Source: Acetobacteraceae bacterium (GTDB lineage Bacteria > Pseudomonadota > Alphaproteobacteria > Acetobacterales > Acetobacteraceae). Taken from it: a stretch of 64,000 nt of DNA. This document shows positions 18,066 to 25,403 of this stretch, piece after piece (within the stretch, counting starts at the first letter, position 1; the number at the start of each line of letters is the position of its first letter). The position numbers and the translations under genes are program-made. The stretch spans positions 43,673-107,672 of the forward strand of contig CANBNK010000003.1 of the NCBI GenBank assembly GCA_947371015.1, in the 5' to 3' direction. The notes under the pieces are model-generated. The model saw only the letters and a program-made list of their open reading frames with translations, was not told the DNA's origin and searched no databases.

Positions 18066-19396
18066 GCGACGAACTTCTCCAGCCAATGGATGGTGTAGTC
18101 CCCCGCCACGAACTCCGGCGCCTCCATGATGGCCCGGTGCAGCGGCAGGGTGGTCTTGATCCCCTCCACCACCATCTCGTTCAGGCTGCGGCGCATCCGC
18201 GCGATGGCTTCCGGCCGGGTAGCGGCATGCACCACCAGCTTGGCCACCAGGCTGTCGTAGTTCGGCGGCACCGAATAGCCGCTGTACAGCGCGCTATCCA
18301 CCCGCACGCCAAGCCCGCCCGGCGCATGGTACATGGTCACCCGGCCCGGCGAGGGCGCGAAGGTGTCGGGGTCCTCGGCGGTGATACGGCATTCGATGGC
18401 GTGGCCATGGAAGCGCACATCCTCCTGGGTGTAGCCCAGCGGTTCGCCGGCGGCGACGCGAAGCTGTTGCTTCACCAGGTCCACGCCGCAGACCATCTCC
18501 GTCACCGGATGCTCCACCTGCAGGCGGGTGTTCATCTCGATGAAGCAGAACTGGCCGTCCTGCCACAGGAACTCCAGCGTGCCGGCGTTGCGGTAGCCCA
18601 GGTCCTTCAGCGCCCGGGTCACCTGGGCGCCCAGCGCGTCGCGGTCGGCGGTGGTCAGCACCGGGCTGCCCGCTTCCTCCACCAGCTTCTGGTGGCGGCG
18701 TTGCAGCGAACAGTCGCGCTCGCCGAAATGCACCACATTGCCGTAGCTGTCGGCCATCACCTGCAATTCGATGTGGCGCGGCTTGTCCAGGTACTTTTCC
18801 AGGTAGACCGCGTCGTTGCCGAAGGCGGCCTTGCTCTCGGTGCGGGCGACGCGCCAGGCTTCCTCGATCTCGGAAGCGTCATGCGCCACCTTCATGCCGC
18901 GCCCGCCACCGCCGGCGGCGGCCTTGATCAGCACCGGGTACATCACCTCCTCGGCGACGGCCCGCGCCTCCTCCAGCGTCGCCAATTCGCCGAGGGAGCC
19001 AGGTACCAGCGGCACGCCCAGGCGCCGCATCGCGTCCTTGGCGGCGATCTTGTCGCCCATCATGCGGATATGCGCGGCGGTCGGCCCGATGAAGGCCAGG
19101 CCATGCGCCTCCACCATCTCGGCGAAGTTGGCGTTCTCGGAGAGGAAGCCATAGCCGGGATGGATCGCCTCGGCGCCGGTGATGGCGGCGGCGGAAAGGA
19201 TGGCCGGCACATTCAGGTAGCTGTCGCGCGCCGATGGCGGGCCGATGCAGACGCTCTCATCCGCCAGCCGCACATGCATGGCGGCGGTATCGGCGGTGGA
19301 ATGCACCGCCACGGTGCGGATGCCCATCTCCTGGCAGGCGCGATGGATGCGGAGCGCGATCTCGCCGCGATTGGCGATCAGCACCTTCTTGAACAT
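18047..19396 (-). CDS. accC: Acetyl-CoA carboxylase, biotin carboxylase subunit
   Basis: The 449-residue enzyme carboxylates biotin on AccB with ATP and bicarbonate, the first step of fatty acid synthesis. Seen are KVLIANRGEIALRIHRA at the start, AIHPGYGFLSENANFAE, the ATP-grasp glycine loop AAAGGGGRGMK, GERDCSLQRRHQKLVEEAG, in parts, and EMNTRLQVEHPVTE with active-site residues. The length matches AccC. The very last codons lie in a tandem repeat, so the C-terminal tail may vary between strains. It follows accB with a 19-base gap. Confidence 0.96.
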   Translation of the reverse strand: MFKKVLIANRGEIALRIHRACQEMGIRTVAVHSTADTAAMHVRLADESVCIGPPSARDSYLNVPAILSAAAITGAEAIHPGYGFLSENANFAEMVEAHGLAFIGPTAAHIRMMGDKIAAKDAMRRLGVPLVPGSLGELATLEEARAVAEEVMYPVLIKAAAGGGGRGMKVAHDASEIEEAWRVARTESKAAFGNDAVYLEKYLDKPRHIELQVMADSYGNVVHFGERDCSLQRRHQKLVEEAGSPVLTTADRDALGAQVTRALKDLGYRNAGTLEFLWQDGQFCFIEMNTRLQVEHPVTEMVCGVDLVKQQLRVAAGEPLGYTQEDVRFHGHAIECRITAEDPDTFAPSPGRVTMYHAPGGLGVRVDSALYSGYSVPPNYDSLVAKLVVHAATRPEAIARMRRSLNEMVVEGIKTTLPLHRAIMEAPEFVAGDYTIHWLEKFVAGLRAD

Positions 19397-19415
19397 CGGA
19401 ATCGGCCGGGCCCGC

Positions 19416-19907
19416 CTATTCGATGACCAGCAGCGGCTCGCCGTATTCGACGGGCGTGCCGGTCTCGATCAGGATGCGGGTGACGGTGCCGGCCTTCGGC
19501 GCCTTGATCTGGTTGAAGGTCTTCATCGCCTCGATCAGCAGCACGGTCTGGCCCTGCGCCACCTTGCCGCCCAGCGTGATGAAGGGCGCCGAGCCGGGCT
19601 CAGGCGAGAGGTAGGCCACGCCGACCATCGGGCTGATCACCATGCCCGGGTGCTTCGGATCCAGCGTATCGACCACCACGGCCGGCGCCGCGGCGACCGC
19701 GAGCGGAGCAGCTGCGGCGGGCGGCTGCATCATCATGCCGGCGGGCCAGGGCATCTGCGGTGCAGCGGCGGCAGCCGGCGGGTGGCTGCGCGCCACGCGG
19801 ATGCGGCTGTCCTTCTCCACCAGCTCGATCTCGGTCAGGTCGGTGTCCTTGAGGATCTGCGCCAGCGCGCGGATCGTCTCGGGGTCGAAGGTGATGCCGT
19901 TGCTCAT
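19416..19907 (-). CDS. accB: Biotin carboxyl carrier protein of acetyl-CoA carboxylase
   Basis: The 163-residue protein has an N-terminal helical part (FDPETIRALAQILKDTDLTEIELVE), an alanine/proline-rich linker (about 42-80) and a C-terminal biotinyl domain. The biotin site reads EAMKTFN, with Lys129 as the modified residue; EAMKT is the usual alphaproteobacterial variant of EAMKM. It carries carboxybiotin between AccC and AccAD. The ATG at 19907 overlaps the aroQ stop (ATGA). Confidence 0.95.
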   Translation of the reverse strand: MSNGITFDPETIRALAQILKDTDLTEIELVEKDSRIRVARSHPPAAAAAPQMPWPAGMMMQPPAAAAPLAVAAAPAVVVDTLDPKHPGMVISPMVGVAYLSPEPGSAPFITLGGKVAQGQTVLLIEAMKTFNQIKAPKAGTVTRILIETGTPVEYGEPLLVIE

Positions 19908-20359
19908 GCGTCCTGCTCCGTGTCCAGCATCCCGGCCATGGCGCGCAGCGCCAGCACGTAGCCCTGCACCCCCAGGCCAGCGATAACGCCCGTCGCGGCC
20001 TTGGAGATGAAGCTGTGGTGGCGGAATTCCTCCCGCCTGTGGATGTTGGTGATGTGCACCTCGATGGTCGGCAGGTTCACCGCCAGCAGCGCGTCCATGG
20101 TGGCGATCGAGTTCGTGGTGTAGCCGGCCGGGTTCATGATGATGCCGGCGCAGCGGCCACGGCATTCCTGCACCCAGGTCACCAGCTCGCCCTCGCTGTT
20201 GGTCTGGCGGAAGTCGATCGCCAGGCCCAGATCTTCGGCCGCATCGGCGCAGAGCTGTTCCAGCTCGTCGATGGTGGTGGAGCCGTATTTCTCCGGCTCA
20301 CGCATGCCGAGCATGTTGATGTTGGGGCCGTTGAGCACGGCGATGAGCGGCGGGGCCAA
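19904..20359 (-). CDS. aroQ: Type II 3-dehydroquinate dehydratase
   Basis: The 151-residue enzyme removes water from 3-dehydroquinate in the shikimate pathway. Family blocks are IAVLNGPNINMLGMREPEKYG, in parts, with the catalytic Tyr, and RQTNSEGELVTWVQ, IIMNPAGYTTNSIA, and VEVHITNIHRREEFRHHS-type sequence ending EVHITNIHRREEFRHHS. Start choice is uncertain: TTG at 20359 gives the family length, since the frame continues upstream through a tandem repeat into untypical sequence. It is followed by accB and accC in one operon, as in many alphaproteobacteria. Confidence 0.93.
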   Translation of the reverse strand: MAPPLIAVLNGPNINMLGMREPEKYGSTTIDELEQLCADAAEDLGLAIDFRQTNSEGELVTWVQECRGRCAGIIMNPAGYTTNSIATMDALLAVNLPTIEVHITNIHRREEFRHHSFISKAATGVIAGLGVQGYVLALRAMAGMLDTEQDA

Positions 20360-20373
20360 GGCGATGATTCCGT

Positions 20374-20434
20374 GAAAGCGGGCGTGCCCGCGGGGAAAGC
20401 GGGCGTGCCCGCGGGGAAATCGGGCGTGGCCGGG
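20374..20434. repeat. Tandem repeat before aroQ
   Basis: GAAAGCGGGCGTGCCCGCGGG is present twice in succession (20374-20394 and 20395-20415), followed by a third, diverged and shortened copy. Each unit contains the complementary CGGGC/GCCCG arms. The repeats occupy the leader region just upstream of the proposed aroQ start and stay in frame with it, so copy number could alter the 5' end of aroQ mRNA. Confidence 0.8.
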
Positions 20435-20552
20435 CCTAGCACGGGGGGTTTCGGCGGGGCAAGCGGCCATGCCGGCAGGGCGGGGCAGCCATCGGCAGCC
20501 CCAGGCCAGGACCCGCCTTGCCCTTCGCTCGCCGCGCCGCCATGTTCCGCCC

Positions 20553-20771
20553 ATGGGGGCGACGATCTCGATTGCGATCACGGTGAACGGCGAAGCGCGG
20601 CAGGTGGCCGTGGGCGCCAGCCTGTCCGACCTGCTGGCACAGCTGGGGTTGGATATCCGCAAGGTGGCGGTTGAACGCAACCTGGAGATCGTGCCCCGTT
20701 CCAGGTACGCCGCCACGGCCATGGCCGAGGGCGACCAGCTTGAGATCGTTCACTTCATCGGCGGAGGCTGA
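20553..20771 (+). CDS. thiS: Sulfur carrier protein ThiS
   Basis: The 72-residue ubiquitin-like protein ends in the required glycine pair (HFIGGG). [26 protein letters not shown], in parts, and [14 protein letters not shown] are typical ThiS sequence. It carries sulfur as C-terminal thiocarboxylate for thiazole synthesis. The ATG at 20553 gives the normal length. It lies three bases before thiG. I see no THI-box riboswitch upstream. Confidence 0.93.
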   Translation: MGATISIAITVNGEARQVAVGASLSDLLAQLGLDIRKVAVERNLEIVPRSRYAATAMAEGDQLEIVHFIGGG

Positions 20772-20774
20772 GCC

Positions 20775-21575
20775 ATGGACGCGACTGTTGCAGGAGACGA
20801 CAGCTGGAGCGTGGCTGGCCTGACCTTCCGCTCGCGCCTGATCGTCGGCACCGGGCGCTACAAGGACCTGGAGGAGACCGGCGCGGCCATCGCGGCTTCA
20901 GGTGCCGAGATCGTGACGGTGGCGGTGCGGCGGGTGAACCTGGGCGACCCCGGCGCGCCGATGCTGCAGGACTATGTGGACCCCAAGCGCTACACCTACC
21001 TGCCCAATACCGCAGGCTGCTTCACCGCCATGGATGCCGTCCGCACGCTGCGCCTGGCGCGGGAGGCCGGCGGCTGGAACCTGGTGAAGCTGGAAGTGCT
21101 CGGCCCGCCGCCCTTCCTGTATCCGGACATGCGGGAGACCTTCGTGGCCCTCGAAGCCCTGCTGAAGGACGGCTTCCAGGTGATGGTCTATTCGTCCGAC
21201 GACCCCATCGCCTGCAAGCGGCTGGAGGAGATGGGCGCGGTGGCCGTCATGCCGCTCGGCGCGCCGATCGGCTCGGGCTTGGGCATCCAGAACCCGGTGA
21301 TGCTCCGCGCGATCATCGAACAGGCAAAAGTGCCGGTGCTGGTAGATGCCGGCGTCGGCACCGCCAGCGACGCGGCGCTGGCGATGGAGTTGGGCTGCGA
21401 GGCGGTGCTGATGAACAGCGCCATCGCCCATGCGCAGCGCCCGGTGCTGATGGCGCAGGCGATGCAGGCGGCGGTGGTGGCCGGCCGGCTGGCCTTCCTG
21501 GCCGGGCGGATGCCACGGCAATATGCGGCGGACCCTTCCAGCCCGCTGAACAAGGGCGTGCTGGGCCGCAACTGA
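20775..21575 (+). CDS. thiG: Thiazole synthase ThiG
   Basis: The 266-residue enzyme makes the thiazole phosphate moiety of thiamine from deoxyxylulose phosphate, dehydroglycine and ThiS thiocarboxylate. [45 protein letters not shown] and the Schiff-base lysine segment NLVKLEVLG are clear, as is the C-terminal [26 protein letters not shown], in parts. GGAGG of the thiS end provides the ribosome binding site. The gene for the dehydroglycine source (ThiO or ThiH) is not in this window. Confidence 0.96.
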   Translation: MDATVAGDDSWSVAGLTFRSRLIVGTGRYKDLEETGAAIAASGAEIVTVAVRRVNLGDPGAPMLQDYVDPKRYTYLPNTAGCFTAMDAVRTLRLAREAGGWNLVKLEVLGPPPFLYPDMRETFVALEALLKDGFQVMVYSSDDPIACKRLEEMGAVAVMPLGAPIGSGLGIQNPVMLRAIIEQAKVPVLVDAGVGTASDAALAMELGCEAVLMNSAIAHAQRPVLMAQAMQAAVVAGRLAFLAGRMPRQYAADPSSPLNKGVLGRN

Positions 21576-21934
21576 GGCCAATGGTGATTTCGCGCCGCCG
21601 CCACGGCGTGCAGGTCCGCATCCTGGCCAGTAAGCATCGCCCACGGCGAGGCCATGGCGGCACGTCAGCCTCTGTTCATCACTCCCGACACCTGTCTTTG
21701 CCGTTACTGGCGACGGCCAGCGAGCGCATTCGCGTGTTTGGCGCCGTCAGGCCAGCATTCGGGCCGGAACCCAAGCCTTTTGGCCGGAAGCTGGCGGGAC
21801 TGAACCGGGCATTTCCCTGCCGCTCGCACCTTCGGCCGGTATTTCCCCCCGCCCCCCCCGGGGGCCTTCGGGGGGAGTTTCCGGCGGCTTCACGGGGTCG
21901 CCGAAAAAAAATCCGCCAGTGGGGGATTTTCCGC
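21576..21934. other. Intergenic region without recognisable gene
   Basis: I see no convincing coding region, tRNA or hairpin terminator here. It contains homopolymer-rich sequence (runs of C and G near 21846-21885, and A8 near 21904) unusual for the surrounding GC-rich coding DNA. A frame of about 150 codons at its start is arginine- and proline-rich and looks non-coding. It leads into the proposed odc promoter. Confidence 0.6.
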
Positions 21935-21963
21935 TTTTCATCGGGGATCGCCGCGCCTATATG
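21935..21963 (+). promoter_or_regulatory. Candidate sigma-70 promoter for the decarboxylase gene
   Basis: TTTTCA at 21935-21940 and TATATG at 21958-21963 match four of six consensus bases each and are exactly 17 bases apart. They lie in the most AT-rich stretch of the region. If used, transcription would begin near 21970 and leave about 250 untranslated bases before the decarboxylase start. Confidence 0.5.
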
Positions 21964-21969
21964 CCGCCG

Positions 21970-22217
21970 CAGACGCAGTACGCACGTGCCTCTGGCCCCA
22001 GGCCCACGGAACCCCGGCGCACCTCCACAGCGCGCCACTTAAAGGTCACCGCGGCGCAAGGTTTACGCAACGACGTCAAGCGTTCTGGCAACCCCGTCCT
22101 GTCGCCGTGAAAGCGGTGGCGGCACGGCCCACTTGGTCGCTGGTTCGTTCGACCGTTTCGTCAACTTGGGGCCACCGCCCATTGGGGTGGTCCTGTCATG
22201 TTCAGGAGGGTGGTGCG
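21970..22217 (+). other. Long 5' leader upstream of the decarboxylase gene, possible speF-type RNA
   Basis: About 250 bases separate the proposed promoter from the ATG. The leader can form several stems, for example CCACC with GGTGG near 22174-22194, close to the ribosome binding site AGGAGGGTGG. A conserved structured RNA (the speF motif) is known upstream of ornithine decarboxylase genes in alphaproteobacteria, so a regulatory RNA is plausible. I cannot confirm the motif by eye. The leader frame is also open in phase with the gene for 37 codons from GTG at 22107. Confidence 0.4.
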
Positions 22218-23348
22218 ATGACCCCGAAGGTCTCTCGCTATCTGCGCGACGTTGCCCCGGCTACGCCTTGCCTGGTGGTCGATGTCGATCGCATTGAAGA
22301 TAACTATCGTCGGCTGCAGGCCGCGTTGCCGTCTGCGCGCGTGTACTATGCCGTGAAGGCCAATCCGGCGGACCCCATCCTGGAACGGTTGGTCGGCCTC
22401 GGCTCAAACTTCGACGCCGCGTCCTTCGAGGAAGTACAGTCCTGCCTGGACAATGGCGCCGCCCCGGCCGCCATCAGCTACGGCAACACCGTGAAGAAGG
22501 AGAGCGCGATTCGCGCGGCCTATGCCGCCGGCGTGCGCATGTTCGCCTTCGACAGCGAGGCCGAGCTGCGCAAGCTGGCGCGGTCGGCACCGGGTAGCCG
22601 CGTCTATTGCCGCATCCTCGTCGGCAATGACGGCGCCGAGTGGCCGCTGTCGCGCAAGTTCGGCTGCGAGGTCGAGATGGCCAAGGAACTGATGGTGCTG
22701 GCCGGCGAGCTCGGTCTGGACCCCTTCGGCCTCAGCTTCCATGTCGGCAGCCAGCAGGTCCGCACCCAGGCCTATGAAGCCGCCATCGGCAAGGTGGCCA
22801 TGCTGTTCACCGACCTGCGCGACGCCGGCGTGAACGTCCGCATGGTCAACCTGGGCGGCGGCTACCCGGTGCGCTATCGCCAGGAAGTGCCGGAGATCGA
22901 CGCCATCGGCGAGGCGATCATGGGCGCGATGAGCGAGCATTTCGGCAATGCCCTGCCGGAGCTGGTGATCGAGCCGGGTCGCTTCCTGGTGGCCGATGCC
23001 GGCGTGCTCAGCGCCGAGGTCGTGCTGGTCTCGCAGAAGGCCAAGGACGACCCGGTGCGCTGGGTCTATCTCGACATCGGCCGTTTCGGCGGCCTGGCCG
23101 AGACCGAGGGCGAGTGCATCAAGTACGCCTTCCGCACGCCGCATGACGGCGCCGTCGAGGGTCCGGTGACCATCGCCGGACCGACCTGCGACAGCACGGA
23201 TACGCTGTACGAGAAGTCCAACTACCGGCTGCCGCTGGCGCTGGACTGCGGCGACCGGGTGGAGCTGCTGGCCACCGGTGCCTACGTCACCACCTATGCC
23301 AGCCAGGCCTTCAACGGCTTCAAGCCGCTGGCCGAACACTACATCTGA
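22218..23348 (+). CDS. odc: Ornithine/lysine-type decarboxylase (alanine-racemase fold)
   Basis: The 376-residue enzyme is a fold-III PLP decarboxylase, most like alphaproteobacterial and eukaryotic ornithine decarboxylases that make putrescine. VYYAVKANP carries the PLP lysine (Lys47). FHVGSQ, VNLGGGYPV and IEPGRFLVA bind PLP, and GPTCDSTD contains the active-site cysteine (Cys324) and aspartate. AGGAGGGTGGTGCG precedes the ATG chosen. Substrate preference between ornithine and lysine cannot be read. The gene has a long leader and its own terminator at 23385-23414, so it is monocistronic. Confidence 0.92.
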   Translation: MTPKVSRYLRDVAPATPCLVVDVDRIEDNYRRLQAALPSARVYYAVKANPADPILERLVGLGSNFDAASFEEVQSCLDNGAAPAAISYGNTVKKESAIRAAYAAGVRMFAFDSEAELRKLARSAPGSRVYCRILVGNDGAEWPLSRKFGCEVEMAKELMVLAGELGLDPFGLSFHVGSQQVRTQAYEAAIGKVAMLFTDLRDAGVNVRMVNLGGGYPVRYRQEVPEIDAIGEAIMGAMSEHFGNALPELVIEPGRFLVADAGVLSAEVVLVSQKAKDDPVRWVYLDIGRFGGLAETEGECIKYAFRTPHDGAVEGPVTIAGPTCDSTDTLYEKSNYRLPLALDCGDRVELLATGAYVTTYASQAFNGFKPLAEHYI

Positions 23349-23384
23349 CCATCACATCCGCGCCCTGGGTCAGGGCCGGCAAGC

Positions 23385-23414
23385 GGGCGCGCGGCATGGC
23401 TGCGCGCCCTTTTT
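23385..23414 (+). terminator. Intrinsic terminator after the decarboxylase gene
   Basis: GGGCGCGC pairs with GCGCGCCC across a nine-base loop, followed directly by TTTTT. It lies 36 bases after the stop codon of the decarboxylase gene. Confidence 0.9.
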
Positions 23415-23553
23415 GCTGTCCGGCCCCTGGCGGCGATAGGCGCTGGCCTATCGCGACCATCGAAGCCACGTATTGGATGCACCGGAGGTGGCGGCCCTAG
23501 GCTTGCTGCATGGCGGAGTTCACCGCCATTGACCGTACAGGGCACTCACCCCG

Positions 23554-24021
23554 ATGCCACACATGCAACGCGCCGAATCCCCCGCCGCTCCGGCTGGCCA
23601 CTTCCACCCGGCCAACGACGAACTGGCCGTCCTGCTACTGAACGAGAAGACGGACATCCTCGACGAAGTCGCGGCGTTGCTGCGGCGCCGCGGGCTGCCG
23701 GTGGTGGTGGCAACCTGCATCGCCCAGGCCCGGCGCCAGCTGGCGCAGCAGCCGGGCATCGGCGTGGTGGTGGCGGATGTCAGCCTGTTGCAGGGCGATG
23801 GTCTGGCACTTGCGGCCCAGGTGCTGGGCGGCACGCGTCCGGCCACGGCGGTGGAACTGCTGCTGATCGCCGGCTACGAGGACGCAGCCAGCGGCCCGGT
23901 GCTGGACCGCTTGGGCGTGCTGCGGGAGCCGTTGACGCTGCGCGGCATCGAACAGGCGATCCACCAGGCGATGGGCCGGACCGTGGTGCGGCGGACCGCG
24001 CTACAACGGCTGGACGGCTGA
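23554..24021 (+). CDS. Degenerate stand-alone receiver domain protein
   Basis: The 155-residue protein fits a CheY-like receiver fold over residues about 24-140 with no output domain. The probable phosphoacceptor region VVVADVSLLQGDGLALA keeps an aspartate, but the acidic pair near the first strand reads NEKTD, and the conserved Lys-Pro is LREPLT, so the lysine is missing. Phosphorylation chemistry is therefore doubtful. It could be a constitutive signalling adaptor. No kinase gene is adjacent. The ATG three codons downstream is an alternative start. Confidence 0.6.
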   Translation: MPHMQRAESPAAPAGHFHPANDELAVLLLNEKTDILDEVAALLRRRGLPVVVATCIAQARRQLAQQPGIGVVVADVSLLQGDGLALAAQVLGGTRPATAVELLLIAGYEDAASGPVLDRLGVLREPLTLRGIEQAIHQAMGRTVVRRTALQRLDG

Positions 24022-24059
24022 AACAGGATTTCGGCGCCCGGCGGCGTTGATCCCGCCTT

Positions 24060-24082
24060 AGTCCTTGTCTGCGAGACGGACT
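24060..24082 (+). terminator. Hairpin downstream of the receiver gene
   Basis: AGTCC, two unpaired bases and GTCT pair with AGAC and GGACT around the loop GCG. It is followed by TTTCGCCTTTC, a weak T-rich tail. It lies 38 bases after the receiver stop codon and may end that transcript. Confidence 0.5.
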
Positions 24083-24134
24083 TTCGCCTTTCGCCGGCCC
24101 CCTGCCAGGCGATCAGGGTCCAGCTACCCAGGTT

Positions 24135-24268
24135 CGGCCGCCCTCCCCCGAGGCGGCCGATGGCGCCCGCGGCTGCTGCTGCGTTATCCCGAACGCCTCT
24201 CCCCCCGAGGGCGGCAGCACGGGCGCCCGCCCCGCCCCGGCAGCCCCCCGCTGCCGGGGCGGGGCTTT
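24135..24268 (+). ncRNA. Structured non-coding stretch ending in a strong hairpin
   Basis: Between the receiver and OxyR-like genes, CGGCCGCC (24135-24142) pairs with GGCGGCCG (24152-24159). A 16-base perfect stem, GCCCCGCCCCGGCAGC with its complement around CCCCC, spans 24229-24265 and is followed by TTTCCCTTT. No coding frame is convincing. The combination suggests either an untranslated small RNA with its own terminator or a double terminator insulating oxyR. No promoter could be assigned. Confidence 0.35.
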
Positions 24269-24308
24269 CCCTTTGCCGAAGCCGCCGGCCTATGGTGGAA
24301 CCACCTGC

Positions 24309-25262
24309 ATGAACTTCGCCGGGCTTTCCTTCCGCGACCTGGAATACGTGGTCAGCGTGGCCGAGCTGCGCCATTTCGGCCGCGCCGCCCAGGCCTGCGC
24401 GGTCAGCCAGCCGACGCTTTCCGCCCAGGTGAAGAAGCTGGAGGAGTTCCTCGGGCTGGAAATCTTCGAGCGCAGCGCCCGCCAGGTGCTGGTGACCGCG
24501 CGCGGCGCCGCGGTGGTGGAGCAGGCCAGGCGGATCCTGGCCGAGGGTCGCCGCCTGGAAGAAGTGGTGCAGGCCGGCGGCGAGCCGCTGTCGGGCATCT
24601 TTCGGCTGGGCGTGCTGGACACGCTGGGGTCCTACCTGCTGCCGCTGCTGCTGCAACCGTTGCGGGCGCGCTTTCCGCGGCTGCGACTGCTGATCCAGGA
24701 AGGCCGCGGCGCTGCGCTGCTGGCCGGGCTGGAGCGCGGCGAGACCGACGCCGTCCTGCTGGCGGCGGCGCCTCGGGACGGCGAACTGACGGCGCTGCCG
24801 CTGTTTCATGAGGAGCTGGTGCTGGCGGTGCCGCGCGACCACGCGCTGGCGACAGCACCGGCAGTGGCGCTGGCGGATGTGCCGGTGGCCGAGCTGATCC
24901 TGCCGGGCGAGGGCCATTGCCTGCGCGACCAGGTGCTGGCCCTGCTGCCGGCCCGCGCCCGTCTGGCCCGGGCGGATGACGACCTGCAGGCCGCCAGCCT
25001 GGAGACGCTGCGGCAGATGGTCGCCGCCGGCATCGGCTGCGGGTTCCTGCCCCAGCTGGCCGTGCAGGTGGGCAGCCTGCTGGACGACATGGTGGCGTAT
25101 CGGCGGATATCGACCACCGAGGCGGCGCCAGGGCGGGAGGTGGTGCTGTATCATCGGGCCAGCTACGGCCGGATTCGCGACATCCGGCTGCTCCGGGACG
25201 CGGTGCGGGACCGGCTGGCGGAAGCCAGTGCGGTGCGGGTCACCGGCCGGCCGGCGCCATAA
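24309..25262 (+). CDS. OxyR-like LysR family regulator
   Basis: The 317-residue protein has the LysR helix-turn-helix (FGRAAQACAVSQPTLSAQVKKLEEFLG, in parts, residues 23-49) and an OxyR-type sensing domain. GHCLRDQVL with Cys204 equals the peroxide-reactive Cys199 region of E. coli OxyR. The second cysteine of the OxyR disulfide (Cys208) has no counterpart; that region is LLPARARLARADDD. It may thus sense by sulfenylation or glutathionylation, or respond to other signals. The start is the ATG giving a normal N-terminus. No catalase or peroxidase gene is adjacent. Confidence 0.88.
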   Translation: MNFAGLSFRDLEYVVSVAELRHFGRAAQACAVSQPTLSAQVKKLEEFLGLEIFERSARQVLVTARGAAVVEQARRILAEGRRLEEVVQAGGEPLSGIFRLGVLDTLGSYLLPLLLQPLRARFPRLRLLIQEGRGAALLAGLERGETDAVLLAAAPRDGELTALPLFHEELVLAVPRDHALATAPAVALADVPVAELILPGEGHCLRDQVLALLPARARLARADDDLQAASLETLRQMVAAGIGCGFLPQLAVQVGSLLDDMVAYRRISTTEAAPGREVVLYHRASYGRIRDIRLLRDAVRDRLAEASAVRVTGRPAP

Positions 25263-25403
25263 AACCCGCCCCCGCGGCAGCGTTGAAAGGCGTCCTGCAG
25301 CTCGGCAAAACCGCCCAGGCGCCAGCCGCGGATGTGACAGGGTTTGCGGATTCACCCCGGGCGCCGATATCCTGCCCCCAGACGCGCGAGACGGAACTAA
25401 GGC

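Noticed and set aside
20443..20552. TPP riboswitch upstream of thiS
   Set aside because: Neither CTGAGA nor the GAACCTGA core is visible in the 110 bases before the start.
21581..22042. 153-codon frame after thiG
   Set aside because: Arg/Pro-rich with no motifs or SD, and crosses the homopolymer runs and proposed promoter.
22107..22217. N-terminal extension of the decarboxylase from GTG at 22107
   Set aside because: The extension has no family similarity, while AGGAGGGTGG sits ideally before the ATG at 22218.
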